IMG/VR virus record: IMGVR_UViG_3300020467_000071
Coordinates: 1 to 20,850 of that record
Direction: 5' to 3' (one strand)
DNA: 20,850 nucleotides
Source: a virus
Below are positions 5,985 to 13,308 of this stretch, piece after piece. The notes beneath the pieces are model-generated. The model ran no database searches. It was not told where the DNA came from and was given only the letters and a program-made list of their open reading frames with translations. Position 1 is the first letter of the stretch. Each line of letters starts with the position of its first letter. A program made the translations under genes and the position numbers.

Positions 5985-6705
5985 GAATATCCTCCTGTTG
6001 TAAAACGTAAGTTCCTAATTGCTGAACAGCAACTGCTGCTGCCCTATTACCTAACATTAATGCTTCATCTATATTATTATATGTTAGATAACCATATACT
6101 AAAGCAGCAAGAAAGGTATCTCCAGCACCAACAACATCATAAACATTAACTTTATCTGCTGGATATAATGTATTATTGTAAATACATCCTTGAGATCCCT
6201 TTGTTACTATTAGATTCTCTATATTATAATTAGATAACTTCTCATATTCTACATCATTAATCTTAATAAAGCAATTAGATTTATTGGGTAGTACACTTTT
6301 TTTACTATCAATAAACACAGGACAAGATGTACTATCTACAATCTCAAATATCTTTTCCTCGGATAGATATCCTTTATTGTAATCTGATATAACAACAGCA
6401 TCAAAACTGTCTGTAGATACTGGTACTAATAAAGGTTTAACTCTTTCCTCATTATCAACTCTAAGAATATGTTGATTTGATTTCTCATCAATGAATCTAG
6501 TCTTTACTATCTTTTCAGGATTAGTTAAGAATGTAATATCCATATCAAATGATTGAAGATTCAAACAAACATTAGCTGCCATACCAGGTTTAGTTTGTAT
6601 CTTAGCATAGTCCAAGACAGGCACAGGAGCCTCTGGACTTAACCTAGTACATCTACCATAGATGTATTCATCCTCACAACTATCACCCAGTAACAATACT
6701 TTCAT
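5962..6705 (-). CDS. hldA: Heptose-7-phosphate kinase, PfkB/ribokinase family (HldE kinase half)
   Basis: A protein of 247 residues from the ATG at 6705 (MKVLLLGDSCEDEY); an ATG at 6735 would add ten residues. It shows RLSPEAPVPVL, GMAANVCLNLQSF, HILRVDNEE, SDYNKGYL, and the PfkB signature VVGAGDTFLAALVYG with the catalytic Asp near residue 200. RxSPEAPVPV and GGAANV are hallmarks of the HldE N-terminal kinase, which phosphorylates heptose 7-phosphate at C1. The family domain is about 315 residues; here a segment between LTNP and EKIVKTRFI seems to be missing, making a compact version. In many bacteria the kinase is fused to the adenylyltransferase, whereas here the two are separate, adjacent genes. 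The reaction is inferred from family and context. The start overlaps the upstream gene by 23 bases. Confidence 0.85.
   Translation of the reverse strand: MKVLLLGDSCEDEYIYGRCTRLSPEAPVPVLDYAKIQTKPGMAANVCLNLQSFDMDITFLTNPEKIVKTRFIDEKSNQHILRVDNEERVKPLLVPVSTDSFDAVVISDYNKGYLSEEKIFEIVDSTSCPVFIDSKKSVLPNKSNCFIKINDVEYEKLSNYNIENLIVTKGSQGCIYNNTLYPADKVNVYDVVGAGDTFLAALVYGYLTYNNIDEALMLGNRAAAVAVQQLGTYVLQQEDIHEILYRH
5991..5996 (-). promoter_or_regulatory. Strong ribosome binding site for the HAD phosphatase gene
   Basis: AGGAGG on the minus strand, seven bases before the ATG at 5984 and inside the last codons of the kinase gene. Most other starts in this operon rely on overlaps without a clear Shine-Dalgarno sequence, so this gene may be translated more strongly than its neighbours. 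Confidence 0.7.
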
Positions 6706-7099
6706 TAATCTTTTTGATGATATTACTGCTGGCATATCCACCAACTCTTGGAAGGTGTCTTACTTCCATAGCATGTTCCCATCCAACTACATCACCATCT
6801 CTCCAATCATCACCAAGTAATAATATATCAGGTTGGTATAGTTCAATTAGATCTTCTAACTCTTGTCTACTACCAAAGGTATGGACAACATCAATATACT
6901 TGATTGCCTCAAGCATAGCAACCCTAAAACTAAGATCGTTTATAGGGCGATGCTCTCCTTTGTCAGTACGAATCTTCTCATCAGTATCCGTAGCAACTAT
7001 TACTTTGTTTCCTAGAGATCTAGCAACCTTGAATAGTTCTATGTGTCCTGGATGAAGAATATCAAATGTGCCATTGCACCATACTATATTATTTTCCAA
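6683..7099 (-). CDS. hldC: Heptose-1-phosphate adenylyltransferase-like (HldE C-terminal half)
   Basis: A protein of 138 residues, a cytidylyltransferase-like Rossmann fold. It has NGTFDILHPGHIE with the HxGH nucleotide-binding motif, then EHRPINDLSFR, LLLGDDWRDGDVVGWE, and a GGYASSNIIKKI C-terminal motif matching the ST-x-x-I-x-KI signature. These fit the HldE/RfaE2 domain that turns heptose 1-phosphate into ADP-heptose. A glycerol-3-phosphate cytidylyltransferase is the main alternative, but the neighbouring kinase and epimerase favour heptose. The only possible start is a TTG at 7099, since an in-frame stop lies at 7109-7111 and no ATG or GTG comes before the motifs. It overlaps the carbamoyltransferase gene by 11 bases, so re-initiation after that stop is likely. 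Confidence 0.83.
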   Translation of the reverse strand: MENNIVWCNGTFDILHPGHIELFKVARSLGNKVIVATDTDEKIRTDKGEHRPINDLSFRVAMLEAIKYIDVVHTFGSRQELEDLIELYQPDILLLGDDWRDGDVVGWEHAMEVRHLPRVGGYASSNIIKKINESIVTG

Positions 7100-8867
7100 T
7101 AGTCTTTGCTATACTCTTTCCTTGATTTGCATTTGTGTCTATTGTAACTAGTTTCTGTATCTCAGGCAAATACATATGATTAATACCACTAGATGCTAAT
7201 GTAGCATAAGCATCTTCTATAGTTTCAACTAAAGGATATCCACCAAGATTGAAAGAAGTATTAAACAATATAGGAACACCACTTAACTTTTCAAAAGCAT
7301 CTATAAGTTTATAGTAATGTTTATTTTCATCTTCAGTAAGAGTTTGAATCCTACATGTACCATCAACATGAATAACTGATGGGATCTTTTCCTCAACACC
7401 AGGTAAACAATCAACAGCATACATCATATGTGGTGTTTCATCTCTACCTTGAAGATCAAACCATTCATGTACATTTTCTCTTTTAATTGTACAAGCAAAT
7501 GGTCTAAAGAATTCTCTCTGCTTTATCTTATTAACAATATCTTTACCATCCTTAATAGTAGGATCAAAAAGTATTGAACGATTACCAAGTGCTCTTGGTC
7601 CTGCCTCAGATTTACCTTGAAAAATTGTTACAATCTCACCACTACGAATCAACTTAGCAACATCACCATAAGAAGTATCAGTAACTTCATAATCTTTTAC
7701 AAAATCAAAATCTAAATAACGCTCAGGATAATATTGAGGACCATAATAAAGAGATGTTCTCTTAGGATATGGTTTTTCTGATTTAACTATCTGTTCATTC
7801 AACCAAATAGCACCACCTATAGATGTTCCTCCATCATGCGATACAGGTTCAACATAAATGTTTAAATCTGGAAACTCTTTCCAATACTTATAATTAGCAA
7901 CACAATTCAATCCATATCCACCAGAGATACAAATATTTGTTTCTCCTGTTAACTCATGTGCTTTACGTATTAAAGCAATTAAACCCTCCTCAGTTGCTTT
8001 TTGAACTGAATATGCTAAATCCTTTTGAATTTGAGTGTATGCTTTATCCTCTTTATCACCAAATTTTTTATATCTCTCTTTATTTTTATTAATTTCTACA
8101 ACATCTTCCTGCAGAATAGGAAATCTATCAATGTTAACAGCAGATTGATTTGGATAATCTGGAATAAATAAATCCCTACTTACCCATCCATCTCTAGTAA
8201 TAGGTGGTAGATCTGGATTCTCTTTACCATATGGAGATAACCCCATAGTTTTTCCAGCATCAATAGATTGAAATCCACAGTACTCTGTTATTGCTTCGTA
8301 TGCTTTAACATAACCTGGATATTCAGTTAAGGTAATTGGCAAGTCTGGATCTAACTTCTTAACACCAATGGATTTATCAGTACCCATATGCTTATAGGCA
8401 ACATCAAATTTCAATGGCCATTTTGCTTTAAATATAGTTTCAAATTCATAAATTACAGAATCAACAGCATCAGTTTGTAAAAAACTTCCAGCACCATCAG
8501 CAACTACTACAGCAGCAGTATCAAATCCAGAATTTTTAAAAGCACATGTAGCATGCATCTCATGATGTTTATCCGCTACCTTATGAGTTTTAAAGTCAAA
8601 CCTTCCTTTAGCCAATTTCCTTAAATACCCAGTGTATAGATCTTCACCAGTCCAATCTAACTCAGGTCCATATTCATGAGTATGGCATATTACTAAATGA
8701 TCTACATGATCAACAAAGTTAAACACATACATCAAACCCATTAAAGGTGATCCATCATATTTACGTCTAGAAAGTCGTTCTTCTTCTATGTAAAATACAA
8801 TCTCACCATCAACCATTAAAGTTGTGCTCGCATTATGTCCACGAGCAATAGAAACAATAACACTCAT
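7089..8867 (-). CDS. O-carbamoyltransferase, NodU/TobZ/CmcH family
   Basis: A protein of 592 residues, the full family length. The N-terminal Kae1-like domain has ARGHNAS (9-14), EEERLSRRKYDG (about 28-39), KHHEMHATCAF with the metal-binding His pair (about 100-110), VVVADGAGSF, and SGGYGLNCVANYKYW (about 315-330). The C-terminal YrdC-like domain has KSEAGPRALGNRSILFDP (about 415-435), REFFRPFACTI, and LFNTSFNLGG near the end. Family members use carbamoyl phosphate and ATP to make carbamoyl-AMP and then carbamoylate a hydroxyl, often on a sugar. In this operon a heptose or heptose-containing glycan is the obvious candidate substrate; Pseudomonas aeruginosa LPS core is known to contain 7-O-carbamoyl heptose. 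It follows the glycosyltransferase gene by three bases. Confidence 0.92.
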   Translation of the reverse strand: MSVIVSIARGHNASTTLMVDGEIVFYIEEERLSRRKYDGSPLMGLMYVFNFVDHVDHLVICHTHEYGPELDWTGEDLYTGYLRKLAKGRFDFKTHKVADKHHEMHATCAFKNSGFDTAAVVVADGAGSFLQTDAVDSVIYEFETIFKAKWPLKFDVAYKHMGTDKSIGVKKLDPDLPITLTEYPGYVKAYEAITEYCGFQSIDAGKTMGLSPYGKENPDLPPITRDGWVSRDLFIPDYPNQSAVNIDRFPILQEDVVEINKNKERYKKFGDKEDKAYTQIQKDLAYSVQKATEEGLIALIRKAHELTGETNICISGGYGLNCVANYKYWKEFPDLNIYVEPVSHDGGTSIGGAIWLNEQIVKSEKPYPKRTSLYYGPQYYPERYLDFDFVKDYEVTDTSYGDVAKLIRSGEIVTIFQGKSEAGPRALGNRSILFDPTIKDGKDIVNKIKQREFFRPFACTIKRENVHEWFDLQGRDETPHMMYAVDCLPGVEEKIPSVIHVDGTCRIQTLTEDENKHYYKLIDAFEKLSGVPILFNTSFNLGGYPLVETIEDAYATLASSGINHMYLPEIQKLVTIDTNANQGKSIAKTIGK

Positions 8868-8870
8868 TAC

Positions 8871-10010
8871 TTATACCTTTTTAGCTTCAATGTCCAATAA
8901 CTTATCTATGGGTTTCTTTTTATCTGATTTTGGTTTCTGAAATCCATTATACTTTACAGTAGATTTAGGAGTAGATAAAATCTTTTTAGGATAACTACCA
9001 CCCTTTACATCATTACAAACAGAACTACTATTAGAAGGAGATAATTTCTTTGGTGGAATTGCAGTGGGAGATTTAGAATCAGTAACTTTCTTACTTACAC
9101 CAATCTTATCTTTAATTGATTTTACGATTTCCTTAACTCTAGATGAATCAAGTACCATTAAATCTTCATTGTTTCTATCAGTATAAATGTCATGTGTCAA
9201 TCTAATAGGACTATATCTTCTTCTACCCTCACCATTATCAATAATAGTAAAGTTCTTATTATCAGGATAAGAAATATTTTGAGGATAAGTAGACCCAATA
9301 ACAACTGTAGCAGGTTTGCCAACAGAATTTGCCATGTGTTGTCCTACACTATCACAACCTAAGAAATAATCGGCAGCATTAATAACACCAATCCATTTAT
9401 TCAAATCAACACCTTTAGGATGAGCAATTCCTTGCTCTTGCCATCCAGGAATCTCAATCTCAGACATTAATATTATACCATAATCATCTCGTAATTCCTC
9501 AATTAATTGTTGGACATTTGTAACCTCAAAACTTCTACCTGTATTATCATATATAAATCTACCTTCCATCTTAGAACTTTGTCCAAAAGGTTGTAGTACT
9601 ATAACCTTTTCCTTTTGTAAGGTTTGTCTTACTTCATCTACAAGATTATATCCTGTTATCTGTTCTTCTTTACTTAAATCAAGATTAATTTTACCACTAT
9701 CTCTTACATCATCCAATCCATTGATTTCAATATCGAATGCTTGAATTAAATTACATTTTTGATTAAAATATTGATTTACTCTATAGGGTTCTGGAGATAT
9801 AATCTTTCTATCTTTTAGCTGATTCTCAAATAAATCTTTATTCATAGGGAAATATACCTTATCCCTAAGTTTTTTATTACAAAGATACAATTCTCCCCAA
9901 GACTCAGCAACGATGACAAAATTGTCATCTGTTTCTGCATACCTTTCTAATGCTGGCATGGAACAGAGCACACGCCCTGATCCACCATTAATGAAAAATG
10001 CTTTATTCAT
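8871..10010 (-). CDS. GT9-like (heptosyltransferase superfamily) glycosyltransferase with basic tail
   Basis: A protein of 379 residues. The N-terminus NGGSGRVLCSMPALERYA resembles the glycine-rich loop of GT-B enzymes of family 9. The donor-site region WIGVINAADYFLGCDSVGQHMANSVGKPATVVIGST (about 205-240) matches the GT9 pattern of 'ADLFIGNDSGPMHLA' followed by 'GTP', with conserved Asp/Ser and His. GT9 members include the ADP-heptose:LPS heptosyltransferases, so with the ADP-heptose genes downstream it may transfer heptose. The degree of divergence leaves the substrate open. About 75 C-terminal residues are rich in Lys, Ser and Pro and look disordered. It is the first gene after a strong early-type promoter and heads the seven-gene sugar operon. 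Confidence 0.75.
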   Translation of the reverse strand: MNKAFFINGGSGRVLCSMPALERYAETDDNFVIVAESWGELYLCNKKLRDKVYFPMNKDLFENQLKDRKIISPEPYRVNQYFNQKCNLIQAFDIEINGLDDVRDSGKINLDLSKEEQITGYNLVDEVRQTLQKEKVIVLQPFGQSSKMEGRFIYDNTGRSFEVTNVQQLIEELRDDYGIILMSEIEIPGWQEQGIAHPKGVDLNKWIGVINAADYFLGCDSVGQHMANSVGKPATVVIGSTYPQNISYPDNKNFTIIDNGEGRRRYSPIRLTHDIYTDRNNEDLMVLDSSRVKEIVKSIKDKIGVSKKVTDSKSPTAIPPKKLSPSNSSSVCNDVKGGSYPKKILSTPKSTVKYNGFQKPKSDKKKPIDKLLDIEAKKV

Positions 10011-10034
10011 TCAAATCAAACCTCAATGTTTAAT

Positions 10035-10063
10035 ATTATACCATTGTTAACTTATATAGTCAA
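10035..10063 (-). promoter_or_regulatory. Sigma-70-type early promoter of the sugar operon
   Basis: On the minus strand, TTGACT (10063-10058) is followed by exactly 17 bases and TATAAT (10040-10035). This is one mismatch from the full sigma-70 consensus. The ATG of the glycosyltransferase lies 25 bases downstream, giving a short leader. It differs in type from the TATAAATA late promoters of the structural genes on both sides, so the host polymerase should read the operon early in infection. Confidence 0.8.
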
Positions 10064-10100
10064 CAAAAAGAATTATGTTAGGTAATGATTATACTACTTC

Positions 10101-11177
10101 TTACTGATACTGAACGCAAACCATTCCGAGTCTACCTTGGTCTCCACAGTGACTAACACACCCACCCATTGCGTGAGACATCCAACCACCTGCTCCAGGG
10201 TACTGTAAATATCCATTCTGTGCTCTCCATCCACCACCACAACAGGTATTAGATGTAAAGTCTTGTATACACATTGTTCCTGTTTCAAATCCATAAACTG
10301 GAGCAGCATGGAAACATCCATAGGTGTTATCATGAATACACCATTTATTCCAGATTCCTCTTAGACCATAAATTACGTTCTCTGCAGTTGGACATGCGAT
10401 AGCAGTCGTACCATAGTATCCAGCACCTGCCACATAATCAAAGAATCCACCAGTTTGTCCACTATTACGGCACATAGAACCACCATAATGACAAGTACGG
10501 AAATCCATATTGTTTCCAGGATTGTTAAGGCATGGTGCGTAACATGGGTTTTGTTTACCCAATCTCATACCATGATACATTCCATGTCCACCATCACCAC
10601 CTTCAGCACAAACATAACATAATCCTGGTCCTGTAACGTATGAAGGACATCCTCTTAATCTTTGAGCACCTGACCATGATTCTGCCCAACAACAATAAGC
10701 ACATCCACTACAAATACTATAACTATTACCTTGTGTTACAGGTATAATAACTGAAAGATAAGCACCAGTAGATCCGAATAAAGTATATCCACAACATCTA
10801 CCTGGATGATTTGCTCCTCCACCAGCACCCCACATTTGGAATCTTGCTTTGGTTACACCACTAGGAACAGTCCAAGTACAACTTCTACCACAACGATAAT
10901 ATCCAGTATCATCACAAACTTTAAATCCACTAGTCCACCCACCAGGATCATATATTTTAGTCCATTTAGTGGTATCAGCAGGGCATATTTGTAAATACCT
11001 TTCTACAGAGGTTGATCCAACTAACCATTCCTTAGCAAAAGATTCAGCGTTACCGCCACCGCCACCACCAACATCAGCAGCGTTTGCTTTGAGATCAAAT
11101 AATTCTTTTCGTTTTTCAGCTACTTGTTTCTTTAAGTGAGCTTGCTCATTCAGAGCACTATAAACTAATACATCCAT
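10101..11177 (-). CDS. Cysteine-rich tail-fibre-like protein (paralog 2)
   Basis: A protein of 358 residues with 26 Cys (about 7 percent). Layout: a short DVLVYSAL start, a charged coiled-coil-like stretch (about 9-35), a Gly6 linker (37-42), then a Cys/Gly-rich domain. That domain has FKVCDDTGYYRCGRSCTWTVP, WGAGGG, GAYLSVIIPV, CSGCAYCC, RGCPSYVTGPGL, CAEGG and the end GRLGMVCVQYQ. It is clearly paralogous to 11939-13006, with the same order and many shared Cys. Coiled coil plus Gly linker suggests a trimeric fibre. A GGAGGG ribosome site precedes the ATG. The function is not known; the Cys could form disulfides outside the cell or bind metal. Confidence 0.75.
   Translation of the reverse strand: MDVLVYSALNEQAHLKKQVAEKRKELFDLKANAADVGGGGGGNAESFAKEWLVGSTSVERYLQICPADTTKWTKIYDPGGWTSGFKVCDDTGYYRCGRSCTWTVPSGVTKARFQMWGAGGGANHPGRCCGYTLFGSTGAYLSVIIPVTQGNSYSICSGCAYCCWAESWSGAQRLRGCPSYVTGPGLCYVCAEGGDGGHGMYHGMRLGKQNPCYAPCLNNPGNNMDFRTCHYGGSMCRNSGQTGGFFDYVAGAGYYGTTAIACPTAENVIYGLRGIWNKWCIHDNTYGCFHAAPVYGFETGTMCIQDFTSNTCCGGGWRAQNGYLQYPGAGGWMSHAMGGCVSHCGDQGRLGMVCVQYQ
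10621..10655 (-). repeat. Repeat A, copy in cysteine-rich paralog 2
   Basis: A 35-base segment identical except for one base to 12474-12508. It encodes the RGCPSY(V/I)TGPGL region of the cysteine-rich proteins. Confidence 0.85.
10864..10929 (-). repeat. Repeat B, copy in cysteine-rich paralog 2
   Basis: A 66-base segment with three differences from 12711-12776. It encodes the FKVCDDTGY and RCGRSC region of the cysteine-rich proteins. The identity includes third codon positions. Confidence 0.85.
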
Positions 11178-11183
11178 GTGCTA

Positions 11184-11900
11184 TCAACCCTCCGCAGTTG
11201 TGCCTGGGAAATTCAACTTACCTGAACCACCTAAAGCATAGTTAATAGGCATAGGCAAATTCTTAAATGCTGTCATTATCTCAACAGGAATTTTAGGAAT
11301 GGCAGGTGGAGTTGGTAATGTAGTATACTTCCAAGTTTCATACTTTGGATTATCATTCATATATGAAGTAATTCCTACGAGATATGCATCTATTTTGGCA
11401 TTAAGATCTGTCCCGAAATCAAATTGCGACTTATAGGTTTCTACATAATCCTTTCTACCTCTTGCTTCATCCCAAGCATCATTTCTTAAAGGTTTAAGAA
11501 GTTGATCAATTTTCCATGTACCAGTTTGAGCATCCCATCTTGGGGTATCATAAGCATCATCCAAATCTGGATTAGTTTGCTTCTTATACACTTCACCGTT
11601 AGATAAAGTTTCATCCTCATACTCATCAACCCAATTAAAGTCATCTTCATAAGCATGATTGACTGCCAAATAAGCAACGGGTAATTCTGAAGATGAATTA
11701 GCGTTTATAGTTTTCTTCCTTTCTGGGGATAAATCAGGATCTGTTGGATTAACCATAATGATCCTACCTTGTCCATCAATTTCAACTGTAAAGGTATCTG
11801 GTCCAACATAGGTATATGTCCCAATACCAACAGTTGAAATACCAGCCACATACAATTCAGTTGGAAGTGCGTAAGTAAATGTTTGCTGAATTTGAGCCAT
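11184..11900 (-). CDS. Possible tail-fibre assembly chaperone or fibre-associated protein
   Basis: A protein of 238 residues. The N-terminal part is beta-rich (PTELYVAGISTVGIGTYTYVGPDTF, then VEIDGQGRIIMVNPTDPDL). The middle is acidic and the C-terminal half helical: LLKPLRNDAWDEARGRKDYV, then a helix ending in NDNPKYETWKYTTLPTPPAIPKIP. A basic helix, a short alpha segment and a closing W-x-x-x-LPTPP resemble the C-terminal signature of Tfa/tail-assembly-chaperone proteins, which often end with EWPTPP. This is a resemblance by eye, not a confirmed match. Lying between two paralogous fibre genes fits a chaperone, since such genes usually neighbour their fibre. A late promoter precedes it. Alternatively it is a virion protein of unknown role. 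Confidence 0.55.
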   Translation of the reverse strand: MAQIQQTFTYALPTELYVAGISTVGIGTYTYVGPDTFTVEIDGQGRIIMVNPTDPDLSPERKKTINANSSSELPVAYLAVNHAYEDDFNWVDEYEDETLSNGEVYKKQTNPDLDDAYDTPRWDAQTGTWKIDQLLKPLRNDAWDEARGRKDYVETYKSQFDFGTDLNAKIDAYLVGITSYMNDNPKYETWKYTTLPTPPAIPKIPVEIMTAFKNLPMPINYALGGSGKLNFPGTTAEG

Positions 11901-11922
11901 CTTTAATGAACCTTATTTTAGT

Positions 11923-11930
11923 TATTTATA
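11923..11930 (-). promoter_or_regulatory. T4-type late promoter TATAAATA
   Basis: An exact TATAAATA on the minus strand, 23 bases before the ATG at 11900, in a 38-base gap after the upstream cysteine-rich gene. It should drive the chaperone-like gene and the second cysteine-rich fibre gene. Confidence 0.75.
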
Positions 11931-11938
11931 AGTATAAT

Positions 11939-13006
11939 TTAATTGTATGATATACAAACCATACCAAACCTACCTGAGTCACCACAGGTACAGTCACCAC
12001 CACAGGAAGATGTCATCCATCCACCAACACCAGGAACTTGTCTAACACCTGCAGGCCAAGCACTTTGGCAATGACCACCACAGTTATTACAGATATAACA
12101 TCCACCTCTACCACAACAAGCAGTATCATAACCATAAACTGTAGCAGACCATCCTCTCATAGGATATGACCAATCAGCATGAGCAGAACTATTTTGTCCC
12201 CTAATCTTCCAAACTTCACCGCCAGAAGCAGATCCATAAGCTAGTACAGTACATGATAACCAAGGCATAATACCATCATTATATCCATCGGGATATCCAA
12301 ATCCAGGAGTCTCAAAGTCAGCAGAACAAGTTGTTGCACCTGATCTACAGATACATCCATTATGCCATACACAGCAACAAGCATTACACTTAACTGGAAA
12401 ATATAAATCATTCCTATCACAAATTGTTTTGTAGATACAAGAACTCCAACCACCTTCAGCACATAAATTAGTTAATCCTGGTCCTGTAATGTATGAAGGA
12501 CATCCTCTACTTTGATTATATCCATCACCTTGAGAGTAGCAGCAATAAGCACATCCACCACACATTTGGTAAGTACTACCAGCAGTTACTGGCATAATTA
12601 CTGAAAGATACGCACCTGTATCACCTGTAGGTGACCACATACAACATCTAGATTCCGTACTACCTCCACCAGAACCCCATAATTGGAATCTTACACAAGT
12701 TGTTCCACCAGGAACAGTCCAACTACAACTTCTACCACAACGAAAATATCCAGTATCATCGCAAACTTTAAATCCATTTGTAAAAGATACAGTGTTATCA
12801 GTATGCTTAGTTGGAATCCTACACCACTGATTTGCTTGAAGCATTGAAGAATGCTCTACAACTTCAATAGCATCAGAATTAGCAGAACCTCCACCGCCAC
12901 CGCCACTTTGGGCAGTAGCAATATCTTCTGTTAATTGGGTAATCTCAGCTTTTAATTCTTGATTTACCTCTTGTAACGCATTATAGGTTAATACATCGAT
13001 TGCCAT
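11939..13006 (-). CDS. Cysteine-rich tail-fibre-like protein (paralog 1)
   Basis: A protein of 355 residues with 33 Cys (about 9 percent), extreme for a phage structural protein. Layout as in its paralog at 10101-11177: MAIDVLTYNAL, a coiled-coil-like stretch (about 12-33), a Gly6 linker (35-40), then FKVCDDTGYFRCGRSCSWTVP, WGSGGG, GAYLSVIMPV, CGGCAYCC, RGCPSYITGPGL, a CNACCC cluster, further Cys pairs, and the ending GRFGMVCISYN. It shares a TAATG stop/start overlap with the gene upstream, so they are co-translated. It is probably a virion fibre or adhesin, with Cys for disulfides or metal; neither is shown. Confidence 0.75.
   Translation of the reverse strand: MAIDVLTYNALQEVNQELKAEITQLTEDIATAQSGGGGGGSANSDAIEVVEHSSMLQANQWCRIPTKHTDNTVSFTNGFKVCDDTGYFRCGRSCSWTVPGGTTCVRFQLWGSGGGSTESRCCMWSPTGDTGAYLSVIMPVTAGSTYQMCGGCAYCCYSQGDGYNQSRGCPSYITGPGLTNLCAEGGWSSCIYKTICDRNDLYFPVKCNACCCVWHNGCICRSGATTCSADFETPGFGYPDGYNDGIMPWLSCTVLAYGSASGGEVWKIRGQNSSAHADWSYPMRGWSATVYGYDTACCGRGGCYICNNCGGHCQSAWPAGVRQVPGVGGWMTSSCGGDCTCGDSGRFGMVCISYN
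12474..12508 (-). repeat. Repeat A, copy in cysteine-rich paralog 1
   Basis: A 35-base segment differing by one base from 10621-10655. Confidence 0.85.
12711..12776 (-). repeat. Repeat B, copy in cysteine-rich paralog 1
   Basis: A 66-base segment with three differences from 10864-10929; the flanking sequence is much more diverged. Confidence 0.85.
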
Positions 13007-13296
13007 TAGCTTAGATCCTCCTCAACATTAGTTACAAGATTGGTATTTGAATCATATGTAAGTTTCCACTTTTTAGAAACACCACCAATGTTCTCAGTGA
13101 ACCCAGTAATAAGACCAACAGTAGATGCTTGAGCATCATATTGTATCGCAGAATAAGCAGTATCGCCAAGAGTTACAGCAGTAACATTATTATTACTATC
13201 TGTAGTAATACCCGATGCTCTACTAAAAGGTTCAGTAGGACCTAATCCTCCTCCACCTTTTCCTTTATTAATAATTAAACCTACATATCTACCCAT
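13006..13296 (-). CDS. Small structural-cluster protein, unknown
   Basis: A protein of 96 residues. The N-terminus MGRYVGLIINKGKGGGGLGP has a short Gly-rich linker like other fibre proteins here. The remainder is Thr/Asn/Val rich and looks beta-rich (SNNNVTAVTLGDTAYSAIQYD, then KKWKLTYDSNTNLVTNVEED). No family is recognised. It lies between the 106-residue beta-domain protein and the cysteine-rich fibre gene, which it meets in a TAATG overlap. A small virion or fibre-linker protein is plausible. A CGAGGT ribosome site lies seven bases before the ATG. Confidence 0.6.
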   Translation of the reverse strand: MGRYVGLIINKGKGGGGLGPTEPFSRASGITTDSNNNVTAVTLGDTAYSAIQYDAQASTVGLITGFTENIGGVSKKWKLTYDSNTNLVTNVEEDLS

Positions 13297-13308
13297 GTTT
13301 ATACCTCG

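Noticed and set aside
10011-10100. Terminator after the cysteine-rich gene ending at 10101
   Set aside because: No stable stem followed by a U-run is visible; only a short TAATCATTA palindrome and a distant T-run are present, so the late transcript may read into the sugar operon.
10094-10333. Second minus-strand frame of 79 codons under the cysteine-rich gene
   Set aside because: It lies in another frame within the end of the cysteine-rich gene, whose motifs and paralogy are clear.
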